The notes under the pieces were generated by a model that saw only the letters and a program-made list of their open reading frames with translations, made no database searches and had not been told where the DNA came from. From the NCBI GenBank assembly GCA_027592785.1, contig JAQCLD010000026.1, positions 1 to 47,293 on the forward strand: a DNA stretch of 47,293 bases. Direction: 5' to 3'. How positions within the stretch are numbered: the first letter of the stretch is position 1; each line of letters starts with the position of its first letter. Position numbers and translations under genes: made by a program. This stretch comes from Acidobacteriota bacterium. GTDB lineage: Bacteria; Acidobacteriota; Terriglobia; Bryobacterales; UBA6623. Positions 24,313 through 34,270 of this stretch are shown piece by piece.

Positions 24313-25383
24313 CTATTGGCCGTTTGGCTGCAGCAAACTGATCGAACCAGCCGGGAACTTGAGCGTCCATGTTTTGGCGCCTGCGGCAGCCTGAAAAGCG
24401 GTGCGAGAAACGGCGGCCATTAGCCCTCCCTCGAAGAGCAAATGCACGCGGTCGACATCTTCGTCGGCGGCTTCGAGCGTCAGGACGGGGGCCGAGGTGT
24501 CGTTGTGAGGTTCGGCGAGGACCTTATCGGCGTGGACGCAAAACTCGACGGAGTCGCCTGGGCTGCAGCCTGGCAAGAAGTTTGTATCGATGTGCAGGCC
24601 GCCTGCGGCAATGACTGTCCGTTGCTGTTGCTCGCTGGACTCTTGCACGACGCCGGTTAGGACGGCGCCGACCCCCATGAGGCGAGCGGCTTCGGCTGAG
24701 GCGGGATGCTCAAACGTGGCACGGGCAGGGCCATGCTGCACGATGCGCCCCTGGGAGAAGAGAAAGAGCGCGTCGCCGAGCGATAAGGCCTCGGAAATGT
24801 CGTGCGTGACGAGGATCATGGGCAAGCCGAACTGTTGACGCACACGGCGTAGTACAGCGTGCAACTCGCGCCGCAGGACGATGTCGAGGCCTTGAGCCGG
24901 TTCGTCCATGAGCAAAAATTCCGGTCCGCTGGCGAGCGTGCGGGCGATGGCACAGCGCTGCCGTTCGCCGCCGGAGATTTCCCTGGGCAGGCGGGCGGCG
25001 AGGCCATCGATACGAAACTCGCGGAGCAGCTCATCGACGCGGGCGGTCGAGTTGCCGGCCCCGAAGGAGACGTTTTCGCGGACGGTCATGTGCGGGAAAA
25101 GCGTGTCCTGCTGGAAGAGATAGCCGCAGCGCCGATCACGGGCGGCAACGTCGATGCGCGTCTTGGAGTCAAACAGGGTACGATCCCGCAGTTCGACGCT
25201 GCCAGCGTCGGGCTTGGAGAAGCCAGCCAAGGATTCGAGGGTGAGAGTTTTGCCGGCACCGCTGGGGCCGAAAAAGATGGAGACTCCGTCGGGCGCCTCG
25301 AACTCGACGTTGAGGTGGAAAGGCTGCGACCCGGGACCGCCTGGGAAGCGCTTTTCGATCCGCGCGCGAATGGGAGCGTTCAC
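24313..25383 (-). CDS. modC: Molybdate ABC transporter ATP-binding protein
   Basis: A 356-residue ABC ATPase. The nucleotide-binding domain shows Walker A GPSGAGKT (39-46), Q-loop Gln (91-92), signature SGGER (137-141), Walker B FLLMDEP (Asp160/Glu161) and H-loop His194. The C-terminal 120 residues form a TOBE/Mop-like molybdate-binding region (TVIAAGGLHIDTNFLPGCSPGDSVEFCVHADKVL). Length and layout match ModC, which powers uptake of molybdate or tungstate. Start GTG 25383 overlaps the modB stop (GTGA), so the pair is translationally coupled. No modA is encoded here, and none of the flanking genes resembles a binding protein. Confidence 0.92.
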   Translation of the reverse strand: MNAPIRARIEKRFPGGPGSQPFHLNVEFEAPDGVSIFFGPSGAGKTLTLESLAGFSKPDAGSVELRDRTLFDSKTRIDVAARDRRCGYLFQQDTLFPHMTVRENVSFGAGNSTARVDELLREFRIDGLAARLPREISGGERQRCAIARTLASGPEFLLMDEPAQGLDIVLRRELHAVLRRVRQQFGLPMILVTHDISEALSLGDALFLFSQGRIVQHGPARATFEHPASAEAARLMGVGAVLTGVVQESSEQQQRTVIAAGGLHIDTNFLPGCSPGDSVEFCVHADKVLAEPHNDTSAPVLTLEAADEDVDRVHLLFEGGLMAAVSRTAFQAAAGAKTWTLKFPAGSISLLQPNGQ

Positions 25384-26060
25384 AGTACCCGTCCCCCTCC
25401 GGCTTTGCCGATGGCGTAGAGCACGACGATGGCGAGGGCGGACATGACGATGACGAGAGCTGTCGCCAGCTCCGACTGTCCCGACTGCACGGCGTCGTAG
25501 ATGGCGACCGCCATGGTCTGGGTTTTGCCGGGAATGTTGCCGGCGATCATGATAGTGACTCCGAAATCTCCGAGGGAGCGGGCGAAGGCGAAGACGGCGG
25601 CGGCAGCGACGTGGCCCTTCGATAGCGGCAGGGTGACGCGCCAGAAGACGCGCCATTCACTGGCGCCGAGACTGCGGGCGGCGTTCTCTAGGTTGCGGCT
25701 GACGCCCTCAAAGGCAGCGCGGGCGGCACGGATCAGCAGCGGAATGGCGTGCAGGCAAGCGGCGGCGACGGCGGCTTGCCAGGTAAATACGAGCGGTCCA
25801 CCGAATAACGCCTCGTATAGTTCACCGAGCGGGCTCGAACGTCCGAGAAGTACCAGCAGGTAGTAGCCCAACACGGTTGGGGGCAGCACGATGGGGGCGG
25901 TGACCAGCGCCTCGGCGAGGTTTTTGCCCCGGAATTGCCAGCGCGTCAGGGCCCAGCCGGCTGCCAAACCGACGCTGAGTGACAGCACGGTCGCGATGGA
26001 GGCCACGCGGAGGCTCAGCCAAAGCGGACTCCAGTCGATGCTGCTGAAGGCGGGAAACAT
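25380..26060 (-). CDS. modB: Molybdate ABC transporter permease
   Basis: A 226-residue inner-membrane permease with about five to six helices. LPPTVLGYYLLVLLGR, the EAA-type coupling loop AARSLGASEWRVFWRVTLPLSKG and GDFGVTIMIAGNIPGKTQTMAVAIYDAVQSG are characteristic of ModB. It forms the channel for molybdate import with ModC. The gene overlaps modC by four bases. The substrate-binding protein ModA that normally precedes modB is missing; the upstream interval instead leads into the divergent dnaK promoter. A ModA elsewhere in the genome is the simplest explanation. Confidence 0.93.
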   Translation of the reverse strand: MFPAFSSIDWSPLWLSLRVASIATVLSLSVGLAAGWALTRWQFRGKNLAEALVTAPIVLPPTVLGYYLLVLLGRSSPLGELYEALFGGPLVFTWQAAVAAACLHAIPLLIRAARAAFEGVSRNLENAARSLGASEWRVFWRVTLPLSKGHVAAAAVFAFARSLGDFGVTIMIAGNIPGKTQTMAVAIYDAVQSGQSELATALVIVMSALAIVVLYAIGKAGGGRVL

Positions 26061-26161
26061 CTAAGAGTCTGATTATAAGCGTCCTTTGGCCTCAAAATGA
26101 CTCGCAAACCGTTCTGGATAGGGACTTTGGCGCAACCTTCGAGCGGTTGCAGCATCTAACA

Positions 26162-26191
26162 CTTGACAACAACAGACTAAGATTTGATAAT
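26162..26191 (+). promoter_or_regulatory. dnaK promoter, with a weak HAIR-like element
   Basis: TTGACA (26163-26168) and GATAAT (26186-26191) are separated by exactly 17 bases, a near-consensus sigma70-type promoter 67 bases before the dnaK start. Overlapping the -35 box is CTTGACA-N7-ACTAAGA (26162-26182), which matches the HspR operator HAIR (CTTGAGT-N7-ACTCAAG) only partly but with correct spacing. Since hspR lies in the same cluster, repression here is plausible. No CIRCE element is present. Confidence 0.8.
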
Positions 26192-26258
26192 TGAGTTAGG
26201 CTAAAGTAGAGAGCCTGAGCCGGACGCATATGGCGCCGCAGCTCGCAAGGAGGAAGCA

Positions 26259-28172
<1,914 letters not shown>

Positions 28173-28199
28173 CGTAGGGCTCAGATAATGAGCGATACG

Positions 28200-28247
28200 A
28201 ACAGCGGGAGAATCGCTCGGAGCGGCGCTCCCGCTGTTTGATTTTTT
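28200..28247 (+). terminator. Terminator/attenuator between dnaK and dnaJ
   Basis: An 11-bp stem, AACAGCGGGAG (28200-28210) with CTCCCGCTGTT (28228-28238), then GATTTTTT. It lies 27 bases after the dnaK stop and 43 before the dnaJ start. It likely terminates part of the dnaK message, giving more DnaK than DnaJ, as is common in such operons. A separate dnaJ promoter was not identified. Confidence 0.75.
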
Positions 28248-28290
28248 GGGGCGCGCCTAGTCGAAGTAGGCGGGTCCGGGTAAGGAAATA

Positions 28291-29439
28291 ATGGCTGCCG
28301 CAGCGGGTCAGACGGATTATTACAAGACGCTAGGGGTGAAGCGAACGGCTTCGGCGGACGAGATTCGCAAGGCCTACCGTAAACTTGCGCGCAAGTATCA
28401 CCCCGACGTGAATCCTGGAGACAAGGCTGCCGAAAATCGCTTTAAGGACGTCCAAGAAGCGAACGACATTCTTAGCGACAAGAAGAAGCGCGAGATGTAC
28501 GACCAGTACGGCTTCTACTCGCCGGGAGGATTCCCTGGCGCTGAAGCAGGCGGTGCTGGGCGTCCGGGCGACGTCAACTTTTCAGGGTTCGACTTCAGCG
28601 GCGCCGGACCGGGCGCGGGCGGCAGCCACGGCGGGGCGGGCTTCAACGATCTGTTCTCGCAGTTCTTCCGCGGCGGCAGCAGGAGCGCGCCTCGAGCTCA
28701 GCCAAAGAAGGGCGAGGATCTCGAGTACACGGTCGACATCGATTTCTGGGACGCGATTCGCGGAACGAGCATCAAGATCAACGTCACTCGCTATGACGGA
28801 TGTGTGACCTGCGGCGGCGCGGGCCAGTCGAGCGGCGGCAATACGGTGTGTGCCGAATGCAAGGGCTCGGGCCAGGTTGATCAGGCCGTTGGGGCGATGC
28901 GCTTTAATCTGACCTGTCCGCGCTGCGGCGGAGCAGGGACGTTGCGCAATGTTTGCCCGACTTGCGTGGGCGATGGACGGTTGAGCAAAACGGATTCGGT
29001 CGAAGTCCGCATACCTCCAGGAGCCCAGAGCGGCTCGCGCTTACGCGTGGTGGCCAAAGGGAACGCCGGTTCGATGGGTGGACCTGCAGGCGATCTCTAC
29101 ATCATCACTAGGGTCGGCGATCACCCGTTGTTCAAGCGGCAGGGCGACGATATTCGCATCAAGATGCCGATCCGCATTGATGAGGCGATTTTGGGCGCGA
29201 AGGTGGAAGTGCCGACGATCGATGGGCGTACGCTGCTGAAGGTGCCGCCGAGTACGAACTCAGGCCAAGTCTTCCGGCTGCGTGAGCGCGGGGTGCTGAA
29301 TCCGCGGACGCAAAAGCGCGGCGACCAGTTCGTCGAAGTGCAGATCATCGTCCCGGAGATCGCCGACGAGAATACGAAGGCGTTGATGAGGGACTTTGCT
29401 AACCTCAACCCGAACGACCCGCGTAAAGAGCTATTTTAG
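28291..29439 (+). CDS. dnaJ: Co-chaperone DnaJ
   Basis: A 382-residue type I (DnaJA-like) Hsp40. The J domain has HPD at 37-39 and the [18 protein letters not shown] helix; a Gly/Phe-rich segment follows (about 78-130). The zinc region holds four CxxCxGxG repeats between about residues 171 and 229 ([32 protein letters not shown]), and two C-terminal substrate-binding domains complete it. It stimulates DnaK ATPase activity and hands over substrates. The G/F region is unusually rich in glycine/alanine. AAGGAA precedes the ATG. hspR follows 11 bases later, so the two are in one transcript. Confidence 0.96.
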   Translation: MAAAAGQTDYYKTLGVKRTASADEIRKAYRKLARKYHPDVNPGDKAAENRFKDVQEANDILSDKKKREMYDQYGFYSPGGFPGAEAGGAGRPGDVNFSGFDFSGAGPGAGGSHGGAGFNDLFSQFFRGGSRSAPRAQPKKGEDLEYTVDIDFWDAIRGTSIKINVTRYDGCVTCGGAGQSSGGNTVCAECKGSGQVDQAVGAMRFNLTCPRCGGAGTLRNVCPTCVGDGRLSKTDSVEVRIPPGAQSGSRLRVVAKGNAGSMGGPAGDLYIITRVGDHPLFKRQGDDIRIKMPIRIDEAILGAKVEVPTIDGRTLLKVPPSTNSGQVFRLRERGVLNPRTQKRGDQFVEVQIIVPEIADENTKALMRDFANLNPNDPRKELF

Positions 29440-29450
29440 TCGGTTTAGTC

Positions 29451-29885
29451 ATGGCAAGACGTTCGCGCACTAAGGGAGCCTACACGATCTCGGTTGTCGC
29501 CGAGCAGTTCGATATCCATCCGCAGACGTTGCGTTTGTATGAGCGCGAAGGGTTGCTGAAGCCCTCGCGTACAGACGGCAACACGCGCATGTATACGGAT
29601 ACGGACATGGAGCGGCTTGAGGTGATTCTGTCGCTGACTCGCGATCTGGGCGTGAACCTGGCGGGCGTTGAAATCATTCTCAACATGCGCGTCAAGATGG
29701 AAGAGATGCAGGCGCAGATGCGCCAGTTCGTGGGCTACGTGAACGAGAACTTGGGCTCGATTCCGAAAGACGCCGAGGATCACCTCAGCATGTCGCTGGT
29801 GCGTGTGGGTTCGCGCGCGCCTGTCCCCGCGCCAAAGCCCGCGCGCAAGAAGGCGGCCAAGCGAACGATCAAACACAAGCCCTGA
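29451..29885 (+). CDS. hspR: Heat-shock repressor HspR (MerR family)
   Basis: A 144-residue MerR-family protein with the winged helix-turn-helix at about 10-80: YTISVVAEQFDIHPQTLRLYEREGLLKPSRTDGNTRMYTDTDMERLEVILSLTRDLGVNLAGVEIIL. This lies after dnaJ, exactly as hspR does in actinobacteria and other dnaK-regulating clusters. HspR uses DnaK as co-repressor and binds HAIR elements. A helical region and a basic tail (KKAAKRTIKHKP) follow. The degenerate HAIR-like element upstream of dnaK is the likely target. A general MerR regulator is the alternative, but the position in the operon favours HspR. Confidence 0.88.
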   Translation: MARRSRTKGAYTISVVAEQFDIHPQTLRLYEREGLLKPSRTDGNTRMYTDTDMERLEVILSLTRDLGVNLAGVEIILNMRVKMEEMQAQMRQFVGYVNENLGSIPKDAEDHLSMSLVRVGSRAPVPAPKPARKKAAKRTIKHKP

Positions 29886-29897
29886 GCGGTGCGGGAA

Positions 29898-30407
29898 ATG
29901 GAAGGGTCCCTTGTCATACGAGGCGAACGACCCCACGATTTGGCTGCGGTGCGTGCCGTGAACGAAGCAGCCTTTGGGCAGGTCGATGAAGCTGATCTAG
30001 TCGAGCGATTGCGGGCCGAGCGAGTTGTTTTGCTTTCCCTCGTGGCCGAGTTGGATTCGCAGGTTGTTGGTCATGTCCTTTTCACGCGCATGACGATCGA
30101 GAGTGACGGTGGCGCGCTGCCGGCCGTTTCTCTTGCGCCGTTGGCGGTACTGCCCCAGCACCAGCGAAAAGGCATTGGCGGACGTCTCATCCATGCAGGG
30201 CTCAAAATCTTGGAGGACCGGCGTGAGCAAATCGTGTTCGTCCTCGGTCACCCAGACTACTATCCGCGATTCGGCTTTTCATCCGAGAAGGCGCGGCACA
30301 TCGAGAGCCCCTTTCCGCCCGAGGCCTTCATGATGTTGGAGCTTGGCTCCGGCGCTGGAGGGTGCACCCGCGGCAAAGTCCGGTATCCGGTAGCGTTCGG
30401 GCTTTAG
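29898..30407 (+). CDS. GNAT family N-acetyltransferase
   Basis: A 169-residue protein of the YhbS-like GNAT type. The acetyl-CoA-binding motif is VLPQHQRKGIGGRLIHAGLKIL, with preceding strands LSLVAELDSQVVGHVLFTRM and SLAPLAVL. HPDYYPRFGF and the FMMLELG segment are typical of this subgroup. GNAT enzymes transfer acetyl groups from acetyl-CoA to amines; the substrate is unknown. ATG 29898 was chosen; an in-frame GTG at 29889 is nearer hspR and would add three residues. The gene runs on from hspR with a 12-base gap, so it may be a late addition to the heat-shock transcript. Confidence 0.85.
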   Translation: MEGSLVIRGERPHDLAAVRAVNEAAFGQVDEADLVERLRAERVVLLSLVAELDSQVVGHVLFTRMTIESDGGALPAVSLAPLAVLPQHQRKGIGGRLIHAGLKILEDRREQIVFVLGHPDYYPRFGFSSEKARHIESPFPPEAFMMLELGSGAGGCTRGKVRYPVAFGL

Positions 30408-30425
30408 TCGAGTTCGCCCGATCAG

Positions 30426-30440
30426 GGCTCGAATCGAGCC
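30426..30440. terminator. Palindrome between convergent GNAT and VWA genes
   Basis: A perfect palindrome GGCTCGA-A-TCGAGCC lies in the 80-base gap between two convergent genes. It could act as a weak bidirectional terminator; no T-tract follows on either strand. Confidence 0.4.
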
Positions 30441-30487
30441 AATCTGCTGTTCCTGAGAACCCACATACCGGGAGACGTCGGTCGGCT

Positions 30488-31132
30488 CTAGAGCGCGGAC
30501 GCGCGCATGGCGGCGCCGAGTTCCGCAACGATCCGGGACACGTCCAACGAGTATTGGAGGTCGAAGTGACGGCCGCCGACGTTCTCCGCCATTTGGCCCA
30601 GCGACGCCCGGCCGGCAAGCTCTCGTAAGGCTTCATTCTCTTCGACGATTGGCGTACCGACGCCCACTACCAACATGCGAATGCCGGCGCCGCGAATAGC
30701 GTTCTCAACCTCGAGGGCTGTGTAGCTGCTGCCGTTGTCGCCGCCGTCGGAGATCAGTAGCAAGACCTTTCGCTCGTTACGGCCTAGGCTCGTTACCTGC
30801 ACGCCGAGATGGACGCCATCCATCAAAGCCGAACCGCCTCTCGTCTCCGCCGGGCGGCCGTAAGCTAGCAGCCTATCTGCGTCCCGTCCAAACTCCGTGA
30901 GTACGAGCGGCTCATCGGAGGCCTCAATCAAGGCGACCTCGTCCGGGAGATTTCCGTCCTTCAGGAGTTCAGAGAGCACCTGACGCGTCAGGTCCATCTT
31001 TTCGCGCATGCTACCGCTCGTGTCGAGCACGATTCCCACCGAGATGGGAGTGGCCGGCTCGACCTGTTGAGCGACCGAAACGTTCCCCACCGAGAACGCC
31101 ATTAGGAAAACCGCGACTGTCGATCGCTTCAT
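30488..31132 (-). CDS. Secreted VWFA-domain protein (acidobacterial type)
   Basis: A 214-residue protein with a signal peptide (VAVFLMAFSVGNVSVAQ) and a von Willebrand A domain filling the rest. The metal-ion-dependent adhesion site has Asp37-x-Ser39-x-Ser41 in VLDTSGSM; RGGSALMDG and LLISDGGDNGSSY supply further loop residues. It is a short member of the VWFA-related family abundant in Acidobacteriota (TIGR03436-like). Such domains bind ligands through a divalent metal. No TonB-dependent or BatA-like partner is adjacent. The gene is convergent with the GNAT gene and stands alone. Confidence 0.87.
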   Translation of the reverse strand: MKRSTVAVFLMAFSVGNVSVAQQVEPATPISVGIVLDTSGSMREKMDLTRQVLSELLKDGNLPDEVALIEASDEPLVLTEFGRDADRLLAYGRPAETRGGSALMDGVHLGVQVTSLGRNERKVLLLISDGGDNGSSYTALEVENAIRGAGIRMLVVGVGTPIVEENEALRELAGRASLGQMAENVGGRHFDLQYSLDVSRIVAELGAAMRASAL

Positions 31133-31254
31133 TTGGAATCCTCCGCAGCCTCAATAAAGTCCCGTCGCTAGGGGCGAGTTTACGGTCAGTACGAACAGGC
31201 CCCCAAGAACTCCGCGAAACACCAGAACGATCGAGCATCGAGAGCGAAGATGCA

Positions 31255-32310
31255 TCAATCGAACGGCGGCAGTTTGACGCCTAAGACGTTGCGCAGGTAG
31301 TTGACGTTGTGCGCCAGGTAGTCGTCCACGGCCACGTCGAGATTGTCGCCCAGGGCCTCGAGTCCGTCGTCGCCCTTGCGCGGGCTGTTGAGATCGAAGA
31401 TCGCCCAGCCCTTGAAGTGCCGGTCGCGCAACACCTTGAAGACCGCCGGGAAGTCGACGCCGCCTCCGCCTAGGTTGTGATAGATGCTGGCCGTGTTGTG
31501 CTGTTCCTGAGTGGGCGTCGAGGTGTTGCCGCGGTATTTGGCGTAGGTGTCTTTCAGATGGACTTCGGCGATGCGCGGGAAGTAGTCGTTGATGATCTTG
31601 GCCGCATCGCACCCGCCCAAGACGAGGTGCCCGGTGTCGGCCGTCATCCACACGTAGTTGGGATCGGTCAGGTCCATGACCCGTCGGATTTCCGATTCGC
31701 GCTCCATGGGGCCCCAGGTGTGCGGGTGCGGGGCGATCCGGATGCCCATGGCGATGGTCTGTCGGCCGATCTCGTTGAGCGTATCGGCGAGCCTTTTGAG
31801 CTGATCGTCGCTAGGGCCGCCCGGGGGGCGTCGGCCCATGTTGACCTTGTAATGAGTGCACTCGAACGGCTGTAAGAAATCACGGGCGAAGGCGACGTGA
31901 TCGGCAATCGTCTTGGGGGTGTGAGCGGGGTCGATGAAGTTCGTCGACTGCCCGCGCTCGCCGTTGGAGACATCGATCATCGTCAGGCCGGCATCGTCGA
32001 AGATCTTCTTGAGCTTCAGCGGATCCTTGCGATAGGGCTGGATTACGGCAGCATAAGGCTCGATGCCCTGTAGCCCGTGATAAGCAACCCTCTTGATGCC
32101 CCATTCCAGGTCATGGTACGAACGCCAAAGGGAACTCGTGGTGCCGTAGAGAATGTCGGGATTCACCGGGTCGAGCGACTTGTGGGCAATCGCCCCGAGC
32201 GCTTCGTAGGGGGCAAGGAGACTCGACGCCGCCGCAGCGCCGGACAAGGCCAACGCGGAGGTCAAGAAATCGCGCCTCTTGGGCTGTCGTTCAATCGGTC
32301 GTTCAGGCAT
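31255..32310 (-). CDS. Sugar phosphate isomerase/epimerase-like TIM barrel, Tat-exported (copy 1)
   Basis: A 351-residue protein of the xylose isomerase-like TIM-barrel superfamily. ATG 32310 was chosen: AGAGGAAG lies upstream and the product then begins with a Tat signal (KRRDFLTSALALSGAAAASSLL). Barrel landmarks include GLQGIEPYAAVI, MIDVSNG, HYKVNMG, IRIAPHPHTWGPM, VWMTADTGHLVLGG, IAEVHLKDTYAK and FKGWAIFDLN; the His, Asp and Glu side chains in these strands would bind a divalent metal. It is about four-fifths identical to the upstream copy. Family members isomerise or epimerise sugars or inositol derivatives; export through Tat suggests the cofactor or metal is inserted in the cytoplasm. 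The exact substrate is unknown. Confidence 0.87.
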   Translation of the reverse strand: MPERPIERQPKRRDFLTSALALSGAAAASSLLAPYEALGAIAHKSLDPVNPDILYGTTSSLWRSYHDLEWGIKRVAYHGLQGIEPYAAVIQPYRKDPLKLKKIFDDAGLTMIDVSNGERGQSTNFIDPAHTPKTIADHVAFARDFLQPFECTHYKVNMGRRPPGGPSDDQLKRLADTLNEIGRQTIAMGIRIAPHPHTWGPMERESEIRRVMDLTDPNYVWMTADTGHLVLGGCDAAKIINDYFPRIAEVHLKDTYAKYRGNTSTPTQEQHNTASIYHNLGGGGVDFPAVFKVLRDRHFKGWAIFDLNSPRKGDDGLEALGDNLDVAVDDYLAHNVNYLRNVLGVKLPPFD

Positions 32311-32344
32311 GGATTCTTCCTCTTGAAACTCGACGGAATTCACT

Positions 32345-33400
32345 CTAGTCAAAGGGCGGCAGCTTAATGCCCAGCACGTGACGCAGGTAGTTTACGTTGT
32401 GGGCGAGATAGTCGTCGACCGCTACATCCAGATTGCCGCCGATGGCATCGAAGCCGTCGTCGCCGGGCTTGGGTCCGTCCATGTCGAAGATCGCCCAGCC
32501 CTTGAAGTGCCGGTCGCGCAACACCTTGAAGACCGCCGGGAAGTCGACGCCTCCGCCGCCCATGTTGTGATAGACGCTGGCCACACCGTGTTGCTCCCGG
32601 CTAGGCGTGGACTTGTTGCCGCGATACTTGGCGTAAGTGTCCTTGAGATGAACCTCGGCGACCCGCGGGAAGTAGTCGTCGATGATCTGAGCCGCGCTGG
32701 CCCCGCCTAAGACGAGGTGTCCGGTGTCGGCGGTCATCCAGACGTAATTGGGATCGGTCAAGTCCATGACGCGCCGTATCTCTGCTTCGCGCTCCATGGG
32801 TCCCCAGATGTGCGGGTGCGGGGCAAGTTTGACGCCCATGGCGATCGTCTGGCGGCCGATTTCGTTGAGCGTGTCGGCGAGTCTCTTGAGTTGATCGTCG
32901 GTCGGTCCGCCTTCCGGGCGTCCACCCATGTTGACCTTGTAGTGCCCGCAGCCAAACGGTTGCAAGAAATCACGCGTAAAGGCAACGTGGTCCGCGATGG
33001 TCTTGGGGATCGCGGCGGGATCGATGAAGTTCGTCGACTGGCCACGCGCTCCATTGGATACGTCGATTAGCGTGATGCCGTGGTCGTCGAAGATCTTCTT
33101 GAGTTCCATCGGGTCTGACCGATAGGACTCGATCTGAGCGGCGTAGGGCTCGATGCCTTGCAGGCCCAGCGCCTTGATTCTCTTGATTCCCCAGATGATG
33201 TCATGCTGCCCGCTCCACAGGGAACTCGTGCTGCCGAACAGGATGTCCGGATTCACGGGATCGAGCGATTTGTGAGAAACCGCGCCGTTCGCGGCCGAGG
33301 GATTCAGCAAACTCCCCGCCGCTGCGATGCTGGCCATTCCCATTGCCGAAGATAAAAACTCTCGCCTCTTAAACCCTTGCTCGAACGCAGATTCAGACAT
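32345..33400 (-). CDS. Sugar phosphate isomerase/epimerase-like TIM barrel, Tat-exported (copy 2)
   Basis: A 351-residue paralog of the following gene, first in the operon. The N-terminus has a Tat signal (FKRREFLSSAMGMASIAAAGSLL) and AGGAGG directly before the ATG at 33400. Barrel segments correspond one to one with copy 1: GLQGIEPYAAQI, LIDVSNGARGQ, VKLAPHPHIWGPM, VWMTADTGHLVLGG, VAEVHLKDTYAKYRGN and FKGWAIFDMD. Metal-binding residues are kept in both copies, so both are probably active, perhaps with different substrates. The SDR gene lies 62 bases upstream on the same strand; together they could be a small catabolic operon for a sugar, sugar acid or cyclitol. Confidence 0.87.
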   Translation of the reverse strand: MSESAFEQGFKRREFLSSAMGMASIAAAGSLLNPSAANGAVSHKSLDPVNPDILFGSTSSLWSGQHDIIWGIKRIKALGLQGIEPYAAQIESYRSDPMELKKIFDDHGITLIDVSNGARGQSTNFIDPAAIPKTIADHVAFTRDFLQPFGCGHYKVNMGGRPEGGPTDDQLKRLADTLNEIGRQTIAMGVKLAPHPHIWGPMEREAEIRRVMDLTDPNYVWMTADTGHLVLGGASAAQIIDDYFPRVAEVHLKDTYAKYRGNKSTPSREQHGVASVYHNMGGGGVDFPAVFKVLRDRHFKGWAIFDMDGPKPGDDGFDAIGGNLDVAVDDYLAHNVNYLRHVLGIKLPPFD

Positions 33401-33462
33401 GTGGCCTCCTGGTTACCCGGTCGGCTGGAGTATACACCCGTCGGGGCCTGAGATGGTGCGCG

Positions 33463-34221
33463 CTAGCCGACAGAAAGGCCGCCGTCAACCATCAGCGCTT
33501 GGCCCGTGATAAAGGACGCTTCGTCGCTGGCCAGGAAGTAGACGGCAGCGGCGATCTCAGCAGGGTCGGCCGGGCGCTGCAGCAGGCCCACCTTGGAGCG
33601 CTTTAGTTCTTCGACGGAGCGGCCTTCGGCGACGGCTTTGCGTGTGTGGAAGTCGGTGACGGTGAACCCGGGGCAGACCGCGTTGGCGCGAATGCCGTCG
33701 CCAGCGTGGTCGACAGCGAGGCTCTTGGTCAACGAGACGATGCCTGCCTTCGTAGCGTCGTATAGGGGCATCTCGCTGCGTCCGAGTTGGTGGTGGACCG
33801 AGGAGATGAGCACGATGGCGCCGGAATGCTGCGAGATCATTTGCGGCAGGACGGCCTTGCACGAGAACGCCGTGCCCTTCAGATTGACCGCCAGCATCTC
33901 GTCCCATTCTTGTTCGGTTGCGTATTGCAGAGGCGTGAAATTGCGGTTGGCCGCATTAGCAACGAGAACGTCGATAGAGCCCCAGCGATCGAGGGCGGCG
34001 GACGCCAGGTCCGTTGAAAAACATTCGTTGGCGATGGTCCCGTGGAGGAAGACGGCCTCGGCGCCCATCTGTTCTAGGATGGCCAAAGTTTGGGCGCCGT
34101 CTTCGGCGGACATGTCGCCGATTACAATCTTCATGCCCTCGGCGGCGAAACGTATGGCGCAAGCTTTGCCGATGCCGGCAGCGCCGCCGGTGATGATCGC
34201 TACGCGGTTGGTCGAAGACAT
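33463..34221 (-). CDS. SDR family oxidoreductase
   Basis: A 252-residue classical short-chain dehydrogenase. The NAD(P)-binding motif is TGGAAGIG (11-18); NAAN follows at 89-92, and the catalytic set is Ser141, Tyr154 and Lys158 in SSVHHQLGRSEMPLYDATK. The C-terminus DEASFITGQALMVDGGLSVG is the usual closing strand. Asp36 after the second strand favours NAD over NADP. It oxidises or reduces a hydroxyl or carbonyl group; relatives act on sugars, cyclitols and hydroxy acids. It lies upstream of the two TIM-barrel genes on the same strand and is divergent from the cyclase-family gene, so these four genes may serve one pathway. Confidence 0.92.
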   Translation of the reverse strand: MSSTNRVAIITGGAAGIGKACAIRFAAEGMKIVIGDMSAEDGAQTLAILEQMGAEAVFLHGTIANECFSTDLASAALDRWGSIDVLVANAANRNFTPLQYATEQEWDEMLAVNLKGTAFSCKAVLPQMISQHSGAIVLISSVHHQLGRSEMPLYDATKAGIVSLTKSLAVDHAGDGIRANAVCPGFTVTDFHTRKAVAEGRSVEELKRSKVGLLQRPADPAEIAAAVYFLASDEASFITGQALMVDGGLSVG

Positions 34222-34270
34222 CTCGTGACAAGATATCCAAAATGGCGCGCGAGTGCGGCAATCTAAACAA

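Larger units (their letters stand above)
31255..33400 (-). repeat. Tandem duplication of a TIM-barrel gene
   Basis: Two paralogous genes of 351 residues lie head to tail, 34 bases apart. Their proteins align without long gaps. At DNA level a 68-base stretch is identical (31394-31461 and 32484-32551), far more conserved than flanking parts, where synonymous and amino-acid changes are frequent. This pattern fits an older duplication with local gene conversion. Confidence 0.8.

Noticed and set aside
26061..26258. CIRCE element upstream of dnaK
   Set aside because: No TTAGCACTC-N9-GAGTGCTAA or close variant is present; hspR in the operon makes HrcA control unlikely.
30421..30485. Possible tRNA because of GGCTCGAATCGAGCC
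   Set aside because: The palindrome lacks the seven-base T-loop and no acceptor, D or anticodon arms can be fitted around it.
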